Positions 23,930 through 32,485 of a stretch of 64,000 nucleotides of DNA are shown one piece after another; the stretch's first letter is position 1, and every line of letters starts with the position of its first letter. Made by a program: the position numbers and the translations under genes. The DNA comes from Curtobacterium sp. SGAir0471 (GTDB lineage: Bacteria; Actinomycetota; Actinomycetes; Actinomycetales; Microbacteriaceae), in NCBI RefSeq assembly GCF_005490985.1, contig NZ_CP027869.1, positions 3,038,001 to 3,102,000 of the forward strand, read 5' to 3'. The notes under the pieces are model-generated. The model had not been told where the DNA came from, did no database searches, and saw nothing but the letters and a program-made list of their open reading frames with translations.

Positions 23930-24769
23930 TCAGGACGCCAGGAAGCGCAGGACCGCCTCGTTCCACTCGTCCGTGTGCGAGGCCAGCACGCCGTGCGGCC
24001 CGCCCTCGATGACGTGGGTCTGCGCGTTCGGGATCGCCGCCGCAGTGCGCTTGCCGGACGCCTCGAAGGGCACGATGCCGTCCGAGTCGCCGTGGATGAC
24101 GAGCGTCGGGACGTCGACCTTCGTCAGGTCGTCGCGGAAGTCGGTCGTGGCGAACGCCACCGTGCAGTCGAGCGTGCCCTTCGGCGACGCGAGCTCGGCG
24201 ATCGCCAGGTCGTAGGCGCGCTGGTCGGCCGACACGATCGGCTCGCCGGACTCCCCCGGCGTGTAGAACATGTCGACGAACTGGTGCAGGAACGCCGGAC
24301 GGTCCCCCGTGATGCCGTTCGAGAACCAGTCGGCGAGGTCCTGGTCGACCGCGCCGTCGGGGTTGTCGTCCGACTTCCACAGGTACGGCGGGACGGCGCT
24401 CGCGAACACCAGCTTCTTGAGCTTGGAGGTGCCGTAGGTCGAGACGTAGCGCGCGAGCTCCCCGCCGCCCATCGAGAACCCGATCAGGGTGACGTTCGTC
24501 AGGTCGAGCTCGGTGATGAGCTTGTCGAGGTCCGCGGCGAAGGTGTCGTAGTCGTAGCCGCCCCACGGCTGCGAGGACTGGCCGAACCCACGGCGGTCGT
24601 ACGCGATGACGCGGTGGCCGGCCTCGACGAGCGCGGGGACCTGGCCCTCCCACGAGCGGCCGGAGAGCGGCCAGCCGTGGATCAGGACGACCGGGTCGCC
24701 GGAGCCGAGGTCGTCGTAGTGCAGGTCGATGTCGTGGCCGTTCTCGGCGCCGACGGTGATGAAGGGCAT
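23930..24769 (-). CDS. alpha/beta hydrolase, non-heme chloroperoxidase-like
   Basis: A 279-residue cytoplasmic alpha/beta hydrolase. The oxyanion motif HGWPLSGRSW is near residue 31 and the nucleophile elbow GFSMGGGE near 98. The acid Asp is in HGDSDGIVPF and the catalytic His in GGPHGVL near 255. The sequence resembles the cofactor-free haloperoxidase/esterase subgroup; natural substrate unknown. The ATG at 24769 is set by a strong AGGAGG four bases upstream, and longer readings have no ribosome binding site. It is convergent with the GH2 gene. Confidence 0.9.
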   Translation of the reverse strand: MPFITVGAENGHDIDLHYDDLGSGDPVVLIHGWPLSGRSWEGQVPALVEAGHRVIAYDRRGFGQSSQPWGGYDYDTFAADLDKLITELDLTNVTLIGFSMGGGELARYVSTYGTSKLKKLVFASAVPPYLWKSDDNPDGAVDQDLADWFSNGITGDRPAFLHQFVDMFYTPGESGEPIVSADQRAYDLAIAELASPKGTLDCTVAFATTDFRDDLTKVDVPTLVIHGDSDGIVPFEASGKRTAAAIPNAQTHVIEGGPHGVLASHTDEWNEAVLRFLAS

Positions 24770-24914
24770 ATTTCCTCCTGTCGATGGTTTCCAGGGAACG
24801 TGCCCGATGCAACGCTTCGCGACCTGACAGTTCCTGACCGGCGCGGCCCCCGTGCGGCGACCGGACAGGAGCGCACGGGCCGGCACCGCGCGGTGGAGGT
24901 GGGAGGATCGGTCG

Positions 24915-26150
24915 GTGACCGACCCGGCGGAGACGACCCGAGCCTCCCGGCCGGGGCTGCCGGCTCGCGTCCGTCACCTGCTCGCGGTCGGCCTGGAGGG
25001 ACGGCACCGCGGGTGGACGGCTCCCCTGACCGTGTGGCTGGCCTCCCGTGTGGTCAGCACGGTCCTGCTGCTCACGGTCTGGCTGCTCGCCCGGGCGAAC
25101 GGCTGGCCGTTCGCGTCGTACCGCCGCGAGGGGACCTTCCTGTCGTTCCTCGGGTCGTGGGACGCCTCGTTCTACCGGACCATCGCGGAGCACGGCTACC
25201 CGGCGACGCTGCCGACCGACGCCGACGGGCACGTGCTGCCGAACCCGTGGGCGTTCCTGCCGGTGTTCCCGGCGCTGGCCCGGGTGGTGCAACCGCTGGT
25301 CGGCGGGTCCTTCTGGGCGGCCGGTGTGCTCGTCGCCACCCTCGCCGGGGCGGGAGCGTGCGTCGTGCTCTGGCGGCTGGTGCGCGCGGTGTCCGACGAC
25401 CGCCGGGCGACGCGGGCGACCGCGCTGTTCGCGTTCGCGCCGACCGGGTTCCTGCTGCAGGTGGCGTACGCCGAGAGCACCTTCCTGCTCCTGCTGTTCG
25501 GCGCCCTGCTCGCCCTGGTGCACCGGCGGTACTGGTGCGTGCTGCCGCTCGGGCTCGTCGCGGCGTTCACGAAGCCGGGGGTGCTCGCGCTCGCGGTGGC
25601 GCTCGCGGTGCACCTGGTCGTGCGGCTCGTGCAGGAGCGTCTGGCGCTTCCGGTGCGGGACGCCGTGGCGATCGTCGTCGCGGGCCTCGGGATCGCGGTG
25701 GCGGGGCTGGCGTGGCCGGTCGTGGCCTCGGCGGTGACCGGGCGGCCGGACGCGTACCTCGACACCGAGCTGTCGTGGTGGGTCGGGTTCGTCGGTCGGC
25801 AGCACTTCGCGCCGCTCACGCCCTGGTTCACGATGGCGTCGACGTGGCTCGGGGCGGGCGGGGTCGTGCTCGTGGTGGTCGTGCTCGCGGGTGCGGTGTG
25901 GTTCTGGACCCGTCGGGGCGTCCGCGCACTCGGCTTCGACGTCGTCTCGTTCACGGCCGCGTACGCGCTCTACCTGGTGGCGGTGTTCCTGCCGCAGCAG
26001 AGCCTGCCGCGGTTGCTCATGCCGACGGCCCCGTTGCTCGGGGCGGACGTGTTCACGGGGACACGACGGCGGACCGTCGCGTGGCTGGTCGCCGGCGTGG
26101 GCCTGCAGGCCGTCGCGGTCGTGCTGCTCTGGTTCCTCGGCTACCCCTGA
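24915..26150 (+). CDS. polytopic membrane glycosyltransferase, PIG-V-like
   Basis: A 411-residue membrane protein with roughly nine to ten hydrophobic segments. After the first helix comes the loop WDASFYRTIAEHGYP, which matches the conserved WD..WY..IA..GY motif of PIG-V-like mannosyltransferases (GT-C fold). Such proteins use a polyprenyl-phosphate sugar on the outer face of the membrane; acceptor unknown. The GTG start follows GGGAGG by nine bases. It is a single gene, divergent from the hydrolase and convergent with the amidase-like lipoprotein gene 12 bases away. Confidence 0.8.
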   Translation: MTDPAETTRASRPGLPARVRHLLAVGLEGRHRGWTAPLTVWLASRVVSTVLLLTVWLLARANGWPFASYRREGTFLSFLGSWDASFYRTIAEHGYPATLPTDADGHVLPNPWAFLPVFPALARVVQPLVGGSFWAAGVLVATLAGAGACVVLWRLVRAVSDDRRATRATALFAFAPTGFLLQVAYAESTFLLLLFGALLALVHRRYWCVLPLGLVAAFTKPGVLALAVALAVHLVVRLVQERLALPVRDAVAIVVAGLGIAVAGLAWPVVASAVTGRPDAYLDTELSWWVGFVGRQHFAPLTPWFTMASTWLGAGGVVLVVVVLAGAVWFWTRRGVRALGFDVVSFTAAYALYLVAVFLPQQSLPRLLMPTAPLLGADVFTGTRRRTVAWLVAGVGLQAVAVVLLWFLGYP

Positions 26151-26162
26151 GCGGCCCGGGCG

Positions 26163-27215
26163 CTACGCGTCGAACGTGTGGAACCAGGCCGTGCCGCCGG
26201 GGTGCTGCACGGTGATCATCTCGTCGAGGTCGCGGTACGGCCCGTCCTGGTTGTGGCTCGCCGACTTGATGCGGACCGTGCCGTCCGGCTCGGTGAAGAC
26301 CTCGGACACGATGGTCACGTGGTCGGGCGACTGGTTGTCGTTCCAGTCGTAGAACACGATGTCGCCGACCTTGACCTTGCTGCGCTCGTCGAGGGACCGG
26401 CGGGTCAACCCGAACGTCGCGGCGTTCTTCGTCATCCACGGGTCCATGGCCGGGCAGTAGGTCCACGTCGCACTGTGCTGCGCGCCGGCGGACCGGCTGT
26501 ACCAGTCATCGCGCTGCTGCCACCCGCGGGCGATCAGCGTCTGGCTGACGTAGTTCGCGCAGTCCCCGCCGATCGGGTTCATCGTGCCGTACTCGGCGAG
26601 GTTGTAGTCCTTCCAGTACCGCATCGCGTACTCGAGCTGCCGGTCGACCGCGGTGAGCGCCGCGTACGCCACCGACGTCGTCGCGACCGCGGAGGAGGCG
26701 TCCGGCGTCGGTGCGGCGGTCGGCGTCGGGCTCGCGGTCGCCTGGTCCTGGGTGGCGCCGGCCTGCCCGTCGTTCGCCGCGCTGCCGTTGCCGTCCGACG
26801 ACTGGTTCGCCGACGGGCTCGGCTCGATCGTCGTCGTGAAGAGCGCGACGTCCGCCGACCCGGCCGTGTACATCGCCTGGTGCGGCGCCGTGAAGGTGAC
26901 CGTCGTGTCGGAGGCCTGCACGTCACGCGCCGCGATCCCCCCGACCGTGACGCCCCGCACCGCCGCGAGGCCGGATCCCGTGACCGTGACCGTCACACCG
27001 CCGGCGAGCGGCACCTGTGCGGGCTCGATCGAGGAAGCCACGGGGCGAGCGTCCGACGACGACCCGTTCGAGGGCGTCCCGCTGGACCCGGCACCGGCGC
27101 GACCGGTCGCACTCGGCGATGTGTCGTCGCCGCGGGAGCAGGCCGCGACGGCGACCCCGATGCCGGCGACGCCGGCGAGCGACAGCAGGGAACGGCGCGT
27201 GAACGAAGCAGTCAT
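26163..27215 (-). CDS. lipoprotein with IPT/TIG-like and amidase domains
   Basis: A 350-residue exported protein. The N-terminus has a twin-arginine-like TRRSLL and a lipobox VAAC near residue 25, so it is probably a membrane-anchored lipoprotein, possibly Tat-exported. Residues about 55-125 resemble an IPT/TIG beta-sandwich. A Ser/Ala/Thr/Pro linker follows, then a C-terminal amidase domain (residues about 190-350, amidase_6 type). That domain has a candidate catalytic Cys in GGDCANYVSQ and His in SPDHVTIV. A role in peptidoglycan turnover or toxin-like activity is possible but not shown. I chose the ATG at 27215; upstream residues do not look like a signal. Confidence 0.82.
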   Translation of the reverse strand: MTASFTRRSLLSLAGVAGIGVAVAACSRGDDTSPSATGRAGAGSSGTPSNGSSSDARPVASSIEPAQVPLAGGVTVTVTGSGLAAVRGVTVGGIAARDVQASDTTVTFTAPHQAMYTAGSADVALFTTTIEPSPSANQSSDGNGSAANDGQAGATQDQATASPTPTAAPTPDASSAVATTSVAYAALTAVDRQLEYAMRYWKDYNLAEYGTMNPIGGDCANYVSQTLIARGWQQRDDWYSRSAGAQHSATWTYCPAMDPWMTKNAATFGLTRRSLDERSKVKVGDIVFYDWNDNQSPDHVTIVSEVFTEPDGTVRIKSASHNQDGPYRDLDEMITVQHPGGTAWFHTFDA

Positions 27216-27289
27216 GACCCGACCAGGGTAGGCGACGGTACGGCAGGATCGCTGGCAGCACACCATCCACCGGAAGGATCAGACCGCAC

Positions 27290-27673
27290 ATGCCCGAGAG
27301 CCACGACTTCTTCGTCGCTGCCGACCCCGAGTCCACCCGAGCGACCGTCCGCGACGCCCTCGTCCGCGAGGGCTACACCGTCGCCGACGGCGACCAGGGA
27401 GCCCTGCTCGCCACCCGCGGCAGCCTCGGCCTCACCCTGCTCGTCGGCGGCCTGCTGAACGACCGGACGTTCCACACCCGCCTCGACGTGCAGCTCATGG
27501 TCGCGCCCGACGGACGAGCGGTCGCGCGACTGCTCCGCGGGTCGGGCCGGTCGGCGGTGAAGGGCGGTGCACTCGGCGTCGCTCGGGGGAACCGGGCGTT
27601 CGAGCAGGCCGCGAACGCGATCCACGCGTCGCTCGCGCAGGCGGGCGTCCTGACGGACAGCATCCCGAGCTGA
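27290..27673 (+). CDS. hypothetical protein
   Basis: A 127-residue soluble protein that I do not recognise. It has alternating hydrophobic strands (LGLTLLVGGLL, FHTRLDVQLMV), two basic segments and a C-terminal helix, with no Cys cluster, signal or membrane span. GGAAGG lies about 11 bases before the ATG. It is divergent from the lipoprotein gene and is followed by a strong terminator. Confidence 0.75.
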   Translation: MPESHDFFVAADPESTRATVRDALVREGYTVADGDQGALLATRGSLGLTLLVGGLLNDRTFHTRLDVQLMVAPDGRAVARLLRGSGRSAVKGGALGVARGNRAFEQAANAIHASLAQAGVLTDSIPS

Positions 27674-27695
27674 CGCGGTCGTCACCGGGAACGAC

Positions 27696-27723
27696 GAAGG
27701 GCCACCCGATCGGGTGGCCCTTC
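27696..27723. terminator. strong palindromic terminator
   Basis: A perfect 14-bp inverted repeat (GAAGGGCCACCCGA and its complement) without spacer. It lies between a plus-strand gene and the minus-strand tRNA-Ala gene, so it can serve both. Confidence 0.9.
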
Positions 27724-27732
27724 GATGCTGCT

Positions 27733-27808
27733 TGGTGGAGCTAAGGGGATTCGAACCCCTGACCTTCTCATTGCGAACGAGACGCGCTACCAACTGCGCC
27801 ATAGCCCC
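27733..27808 (-). tRNA. tRNA-Ala (anticodon CGC)
   Basis: The minus strand folds into a full cloverleaf. The acceptor stem is GGGGCTA/TAGCTCC with one G-U pair, the anticodon loop TTCGCAA gives anticodon CGC for codon GCG, and the T-loop is TTCGAAT. The 3' CCA is encoded. GCG is a frequent alanine codon in this GC-rich genome. Confidence 0.97.
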
Positions 27809-27902
27809 AAGTGCTCGACCACACTAGCACCACCGGGAGCGCGATCCGAAATCGGCTCGCCACGTCCGGGCGCGCCGCGACCCGGGACGCCGGGCGGTGG
27901 CG

Positions 27903-29042
27903 TCAGACCGCGCGGCGACGACGCATGATCGCGTCGAGGTCGGTCTGCTGGTAGACCTCGTCGTCGATGACGCCCATCCCGGCCCAGCGGCTCGGGGCCG
28001 CCGGCTGCTCGGGCTCGGGCTCGGGCTGCGCCGCGGACGCACGCTCCGGCGCAGACGCACGCTCCGGCGCATCGGCACTCTCCGAGCGCACCGCGGCGGC
28101 GGGCGCACGCAGGCCCAGACGCTCCGCCAGGCGGCCCTGGTCGTGCGCGGACAGCGACGCAGCGGCCTCCTCGACGTCGGAGCGCATCCGCGACACCCGC
28201 GCGAGCGTCGGGTCGGTCTCCCCCGCCCGGATCGCGGCCGCCTCGGCCTCGGCTTCGGCCTTCGCCTCGGCCACCCGCTCGCGCAGCCGCGCGGCCAGCT
28301 CGGCGGACGACTCCGGCGACGGCGCCGGCGCAGCCGGCCGCTCCACGTACAGCGGCTTCGGCACGCGGGCCGGGGTCCAGCTCCGATCGCGTGCGGGCTG
28401 CGTGGACTGCTCGGTGGACAGCGGCGGTGCGGGGTCCGTCCAGGTGGTCGCCGGCCGGGAGGCCCGGGTCGCCTCCGCCGCACCGGCCGCGGCACGCGCC
28501 TTCCGCGCCTGCGCCACCTGGTGCAGCTGCGCGAGGACGGCTGCGGAACCACCGGCCGCCACGAGCCCGGCCACGGCGACGAGCCAGGCACCGGGGGCAG
28601 CGACGAGCACGACGATCGCGACGACGACGCCGAGCGTGCCGAACAGGGTCGCCCCGAGCCGGGAACGACGCATCCGCATGGCGGTCAACGCGGGCACCGA
28701 GGACGCCCGCTCGAGCTTCGGCTGCTGCTCGGCGAGCCGTCGGGTGATCTCCCGCTGCCGGGCGGCCTCGTGCGCGCGGACGATCGCGGCGCGCTTCGCC
28801 TCCTCGGACCGGGCGACCCGCTGCGCCTCGGCCAGGGACTTCGCGTTCATCTCGACCCGGACCTCGTCGGGGAGCTCGGCGGTCTGCGCGAGGATGCGCA
28901 GGGTCTGCTGGAGCCGGATCGCGTTGCGTTCGGTGGCGAGGTACTGCCGGCGAGCCGCCCACGACGGCATGAGGTAGACGACCCAGAGCACGGCCGCGAT
29001 GAGCAGGACGATGCCGCCGCCCCAGGAGCCGATACCTGCCAT
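27903..29042 (-). CDS. membrane protein with long cytoplasmic coiled-coil/acidic region
   Basis: A 379-residue protein of unknown function. One membrane segment lies near residues 7-27. A charged helical stretch (about 30-125) follows, then a hydrophobic pair (about 135-180) and a long tail rich in Ala, Glu, Arg and Pro with repeated ERASAPERASA units. The start is the ATG at 29042, six bases after TACCGT and without Shine-Dalgarno, so probably leaderless. It lies downstream of the GNAT gene on the same strand. Confidence 0.7.
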   Translation of the reverse strand: MAGIGSWGGGIVLLIAAVLWVVYLMPSWAARRQYLATERNAIRLQQTLRILAQTAELPDEVRVEMNAKSLAEAQRVARSEEAKRAAIVRAHEAARQREITRRLAEQQPKLERASSVPALTAMRMRRSRLGATLFGTLGVVVAIVVLVAAPGAWLVAVAGLVAAGGSAAVLAQLHQVAQARKARAAAGAAEATRASRPATTWTDPAPPLSTEQSTQPARDRSWTPARVPKPLYVERPAAPAPSPESSAELAARLRERVAEAKAEAEAEAAAIRAGETDPTLARVSRMRSDVEEAAASLSAHDQGRLAERLGLRAPAAAVRSESADAPERASAPERASAAQPEPEPEQPAAPSRWAGMGVIDDEVYQQTDLDAIMRRRRAV

Positions 29043-29048
29043 GGGGAC

Positions 29049-29054
29049 ACGGTA
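29049..29054 (-). promoter_or_regulatory. -10 element for a leaderless membrane-protein gene
   Basis: TACCGT on the minus strand, six bases before the ATG at 29042. Confidence 0.55.
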
Positions 29055-29171
29055 GGGGTGCGCGTTCCCCGGACCGCCCATTGCCGGACGCGTGTTGCGC
29101 GAGTCGCGACGGAATCCGTGGGCGGTGGGTCGCGCCTCCCGGCCGATGGGTGGGCGTGACGGGGCGGACCG

Positions 29172-29831
29172 TCAGATGCGCGGCCGGGTGTCGAGCGGTG
29201 TCGCCGCCTCGTCGCGGGCGGAGGCGGGGACGCTGCCCGCGCCGGGCGGGACCCGCCCGGCGACCCAGCGGTCGAGGACGCCCTCGCGCACCTCCTCCGC
29301 CACCAGGGCGAAGCAGAAGTGGTCGCGCCAGTCGCCGTTGATGTGGATGTACCGGCGGCGCAGGCCCTCGAAGCGGAAGCCGAGCTTCTCGACCACGCGC
29401 AGGCTCGGCGCGTTCTCCGGACGGATGCAGATCTCGATGCGGTGGATGCCGACGACGCGGAAGCAGTGGTCGACCGCCATCGCGACCGCGATCGGGGTGA
29501 CGTTGTGGCCGGCGGCACCCTCGACCACCCAGTAGCCGATGGACGCACTCGCCAGCGACCCGTAGCTGATGCCGGACACGTTGAGCTGGCCGACGAAGCG
29601 GCCGTCGAGCTCCATGGCGAACGGCAGACCGAGCCCGGCGCGGGCGTTCGCCTGCAGCGCGCGGATGCTGCCCCGCACGTCGGTGGAGACGTGTCCGGAG
29701 GGGTTGGTGGCCTCCCACGTGCGCAGCCACGAGCGGTTCGTGGCGAGGGCGACGTCGAGGTCGCGGGTGTCCCGGAGCCGGAGGGGCCGGATGGTGACCC
29801 GCCCGTGGGACAGGGTCGGGATCGTCGTCAT
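29172..29831 (-). CDS. GNAT acetyltransferase, RimJ/RimL type
   Basis: A 219-residue N-acetyltransferase using acetyl-CoA. The acceptor-specific N-terminal part (VTIRPLRLRDTRDLD) is followed by the acetyl-CoA core with IGYWV and GIHRIEICIRPENAPSLRVVEKLGF, typical of enzymes that acetylate ribosomal or other protein N-termini. The C-terminal 35 residues are low complexity. The ATG at 29831 follows GGAGGA at a good distance. A terminator separates it from galU. Confidence 0.9.
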   Translation of the reverse strand: MTTIPTLSHGRVTIRPLRLRDTRDLDVALATNRSWLRTWEATNPSGHVSTDVRGSIRALQANARAGLGLPFAMELDGRFVGQLNVSGISYGSLASASIGYWVVEGAAGHNVTPIAVAMAVDHCFRVVGIHRIEICIRPENAPSLRVVEKLGFRFEGLRRRYIHINGDWRDHFCFALVAEEVREGVLDRWVAGRVPPGAGSVPASARDEAATPLDTRPRI

Positions 29832-29874
29832 CGCTGTGGTTCCTCCGGTGCCCGGTGGTCGGCCGGGTGGACGC

Positions 29875-29910
29875 ACGAACGGGCCCGGGGCGGACCCCGG
29901 ACCCGTTCGT
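29875..29910 (-). terminator. terminator of galU
   Basis: Inverted repeat with arms ACGAACGGG/CCCGTTCGT and CCGGGG/CCCCGG, one unpaired base, 11 bases after the galU stop. Confidence 0.85.
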
Positions 29911-29920
29911 GACGGGGTGG

Positions 29921-30811
29921 CTACTCTCCCGCGTTGAAGTCCTTCAGCCAGGCCTTGAGGTCCGGGCCGAGGTCGTCGCGGTCCGAGGCGAGCTGCACGA
30001 TCGCCTTGATGTAGTCCAGCTTGTCACCGGTGTCGTACCGGCGTCCACGGAACACGACGCCGTACACGCCGCCGGTCCACTCCTCGGCACCCGCCATCTT
30101 CATGAGCGCGTCGGTGAGCTGGATCTCGCCACCCTTGCCCGGCTCCTGCTTCTCGAGGACGTCGAAGACCTCGGGACGGATGACGTAGCGGCCGATGATG
30201 GCGAGGTTCGAGGGGGCTTCGCCCTGCGGGGGCTTCTCGACCAGGCCGGTGATCTTCACGACGTCGTCGGTGTCGGTCTCCTCGACCGTCGCGATGCCGT
30301 ACATGTGGGTCTGCGAGGCGGGGACCTCGAGCAGCGCGACGACCGTGGCGTTCTTCTCGCCCTGGACCTCGATCATGCGCTTGAGCAGCGGGTCGCGGGC
30401 GTCGATGATGTCGTCGCCGAGCAGCACGGCGAACGGCTCACGGCCGACGTGCATCTTCGCGCGGAGCACGGCGTGGCCGAGACCGAGCGGGTCGCCCTGG
30501 CGGACGTAGTGCATGTCGGCGAGGTCGGTCGACTGGTTGACCTTCTGGAGCTTCTCGTGGTCGCCCTTCTTGCGGAGGGTCTCCTCGAGCTCGGCCACGT
30601 GGTCGAAGTGGTTCTCGAGCGCGTTCTTGTTGCGCCCGGTGATCATCAGCACGTCGGTCAGGCCGGCGTTCACGGCCTCTTCGACCACGTACTGGATCGC
30701 CGGCTTGTCGACGACGGGGAGCATCTCCTTCGGCATCGCCTTGGTCGCGGGGAGGAAGCGCGTGCCCAGCCCTGCCGCCGGGATCACCGCCTTCGAGATC
30801 TGGAAACCCAT
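29921..30811 (-). CDS. galU: UTP-glucose-1-phosphate uridylyltransferase
   Basis: A 296-residue nucleotidyltransferase that makes UDP-glucose for envelope polysaccharides. The N-terminal KAVIPAAGLGTRFLPATKAMPKEMLP contains the nucleotide-binding loop and catalytic Arg/Lys. VVDKPAIQYVVEEA, LLGDDI and VEKPP are further family blocks. The length is standard. It is divergent from the 5-formyl-THF cyclo-ligase gene with 113 bases between the starts. Confidence 0.96.
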   Translation of the reverse strand: MGFQISKAVIPAAGLGTRFLPATKAMPKEMLPVVDKPAIQYVVEEAVNAGLTDVLMITGRNKNALENHFDHVAELEETLRKKGDHEKLQKVNQSTDLADMHYVRQGDPLGLGHAVLRAKMHVGREPFAVLLGDDIIDARDPLLKRMIEVQGEKNATVVALLEVPASQTHMYGIATVEETDTDDVVKITGLVEKPPQGEAPSNLAIIGRYVIRPEVFDVLEKQEPGKGGEIQLTDALMKMAGAEEWTGGVYGVVFRGRRYDTGDKLDYIKAIVQLASDRDDLGPDLKAWLKDFNAGE

Positions 30812-30911
30812 GTCAGCGAACGTACCGGAAGGTCACTGGGTCGCGGCATGGGCCTTTCGGAGGACACGGCAACCCGCTCCCCACGGCGGGAAGCCGCAAA
30901 CCCGCGCTCGG

Positions 30912-30917
30912 TAGACT
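30912..30917 (+). promoter_or_regulatory. -10 element for leaderless cyclo-ligase mRNA
   Basis: TAGACT ends seven bases before the ATG at 30925; no Shine-Dalgarno is present. Confidence 0.6.
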
Positions 30918-30924
30918 CCCGCCC

Positions 30925-31509
30925 ATGACCGCCGACCTCGGGAACGAGAAGCGCGCCCTGCGAGCCGAGCTCCGGCAGCGACGGCGCACCCGGACCACGA
31001 CGGAGCGCGACACCGACACGACCGCCCTGACGGCGACGCTGCAGCGGTTCGTCGAGGAACGGCAGGTCCGCTCGCTCGCGCTGTACCTGTCGGCGCCCGA
31101 CGAACCCGACGTCCGCCCCTTCCTCCGGTGGGCGCACGAGCAAGGGGTCCGGGTGCTCCTGCCGATCACCCGCGAGGACGGCCTGCTCGACTGGGCGGTC
31201 GGCGACGGAGTGTCCGAGCACGAGGGGCTGCACGGGATGCCCGAGGTCGTCGGCGAGGTGCTCTCACCGCTCGCGCTCGGGGACGTCGACGCGATCCTGA
31301 CCCCGGCGGCGGCGGTCGGCCACGACGGGTGCCGGATGGGCTGGGGCCGGGGCTACTACGACAAGACGCTCGGGTCGATGGCGAACCGGCCGCCCGTCTA
31401 TGCTGTGATCTTCGACGCGGAGTACCTCGACGAGGTCCCGCGCGAGGCCCACGACGAACCCGTCGACGGCATCATCACGCCGTCGCGCATCATCACCTTC
31501 CGGAGCTAG
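30925..31509 (+). CDS. 5-formyltetrahydrofolate cyclo-ligase
   Basis: A 194-residue ATP-dependent enzyme that converts 5-formyl-THF to 5,10-methenyl-THF in folate metabolism. The N-terminal KRALRAELRQRRR helix and the ATP/phosphate loop GWGRGYYDKTL (near residue 145) are diagnostic. The start is the ATG seven bases after the -10 element. The FmdB gene begins one base after its stop, so these two and probably mscL form an operon. Confidence 0.94.
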   Translation: MTADLGNEKRALRAELRQRRRTRTTTERDTDTTALTATLQRFVEERQVRSLALYLSAPDEPDVRPFLRWAHEQGVRVLLPITREDGLLDWAVGDGVSEHEGLHGMPEVVGEVLSPLALGDVDAILTPAAAVGHDGCRMGWGRGYYDKTLGSMANRPPVYAVIFDAEYLDEVPREAHDEPVDGIITPSRIITFRS

Positions 31510-31510
31510 G

Positions 31511-31807
31511 GTGCCCACCTACTCGTACCGCTGCACCGAGTGCGACAACGCCTTCGACGTCAAGCAGTCGTTCTCCGACGCCACCCTCACCGAGTGTCCC
31601 GTGTGCGGTGGCGCCCTGCGCAAGGTGTTCTCGCCGGTGGGCGTGACCTTCAACGGCGGCGGCTTCTACCGCACCGACTCGCGGTCGACCCCGAAGAGCG
31701 AGGGCTCGTCGTCGGCTTCCCCGTCGACGTCGTCCTCTTCGTCGTCCTCGTCCTCGAGCACGCCGGCGCCGTCCGCGTCGAAGCCGGCCGCGCCCAGCGC
31801 CTCCTGA
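31511..31807 (+). CDS. FmdB-family zinc ribbon protein with Ser-rich tail
   Basis: A 98-residue small protein. The N-terminal 50 residues form a zinc ribbon with two CxxC pairs (CTEC and CPVC), as in the FmdB regulator family. The tail includes a run of more than ten serines and then Ala/Pro/Ser. The GTG start is one base from the preceding stop, which indicates translational coupling. Molecular function is unknown. Confidence 0.88.
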   Translation: MPTYSYRCTECDNAFDVKQSFSDATLTECPVCGGALRKVFSPVGVTFNGGGFYRTDSRSTPKSEGSSSASPSTSSSSSSSSSSTPAPSASKPAAPSAS

Positions 31808-31863
31808 CGAGGGCTCGTCTCCGTCGGTACGGTGGGGTCTCCTCGACACGGAAGGAGGCTCAC

Positions 31864-32364
31864 GTGAAGGGCTTCAAGGAGTTCCTGCTGCGCGGGAACG
31901 TCATCGACCTGGCCGTCGCGGTCGTCATCGGTGCGGCGTTCACCGCGATCGTCACCGCGATCGTGAACTCGCTCATCAACCCGCTCATCGGCGCCGTCTT
32001 CAACGCGTCGAGCCTGGACAAGGCGCTGATCGTGTCGATCCCGACCGTCTCCGGCGGATCGGCCGACATCCTGTTCGGCGCGATCATCGGTGCCGTCCTG
32101 AACTTCGTCATCGTCGCGGCGGTCGTCTACTTCGCGCTCGTCGTCCCGGTCAACCGCCTCAAGAAGGTCGCCTTCGAGCGGGTGAAGCAGAACGAGGAGC
32201 AGACGCCGCAGGACGTCCCGCCGACGGACGTCGAGGTGCTGCTCGAGATCCGCGACCTGCTCCGCACCCAGAACGGCGCCGCGGCGACGTCGGGCGGCGG
32301 CGCGCACGTCGCCCCGTCCACCGCTCCCGAGGGACCGGGGATCAGCGGCTCGACGAAGCTCTAG
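31864..32364 (+). CDS. mscL: large-conductance mechanosensitive channel
   Basis: A 166-residue inner-membrane channel that opens under hypo-osmotic shock. The N-terminal amphipathic helix (KGFKEFLLRGNVIDLAVAVVIGAAF) runs into TM1, and TM2 is near residues 75-100. The tail is longer than the usual 130-150-residue family length and ends with Gly/Ala/Ser/Pro. The GTG start follows GAAGGAGG at ideal spacing. Confidence 0.95.
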   Translation: MKGFKEFLLRGNVIDLAVAVVIGAAFTAIVTAIVNSLINPLIGAVFNASSLDKALIVSIPTVSGGSADILFGAIIGAVLNFVIVAAVVYFALVVPVNRLKKVAFERVKQNEEQTPQDVPPTDVEVLLEIRDLLRTQNGAAATSGGGAHVAPSTAPEGPGISGSTKL

Positions 32365-32375
32365 CCGCGGTCGTA

Positions 32376-32440
32376 CCGAACCACGGAACCGACGTCGAAC
32401 CAGCCTCTGGAGTTGGTTCGATGTCGGTTTCCTGGTTCGA
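32376..32440. terminator. long imperfect hairpin between mscL and the convergent pgsA-like gene
   Basis: Nested arms, among them GTCGAACCA/TGGTTCGA and GGAACCGAC/GTCGGTTtCC, surround a 9-nt loop. It lies between convergent genes. Confidence 0.75.
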
Positions 32441-32485
32441 CGGGGCAGGAGGCCGCCGGCCGGTCGGGTCGGGCCTGGCGGGGGC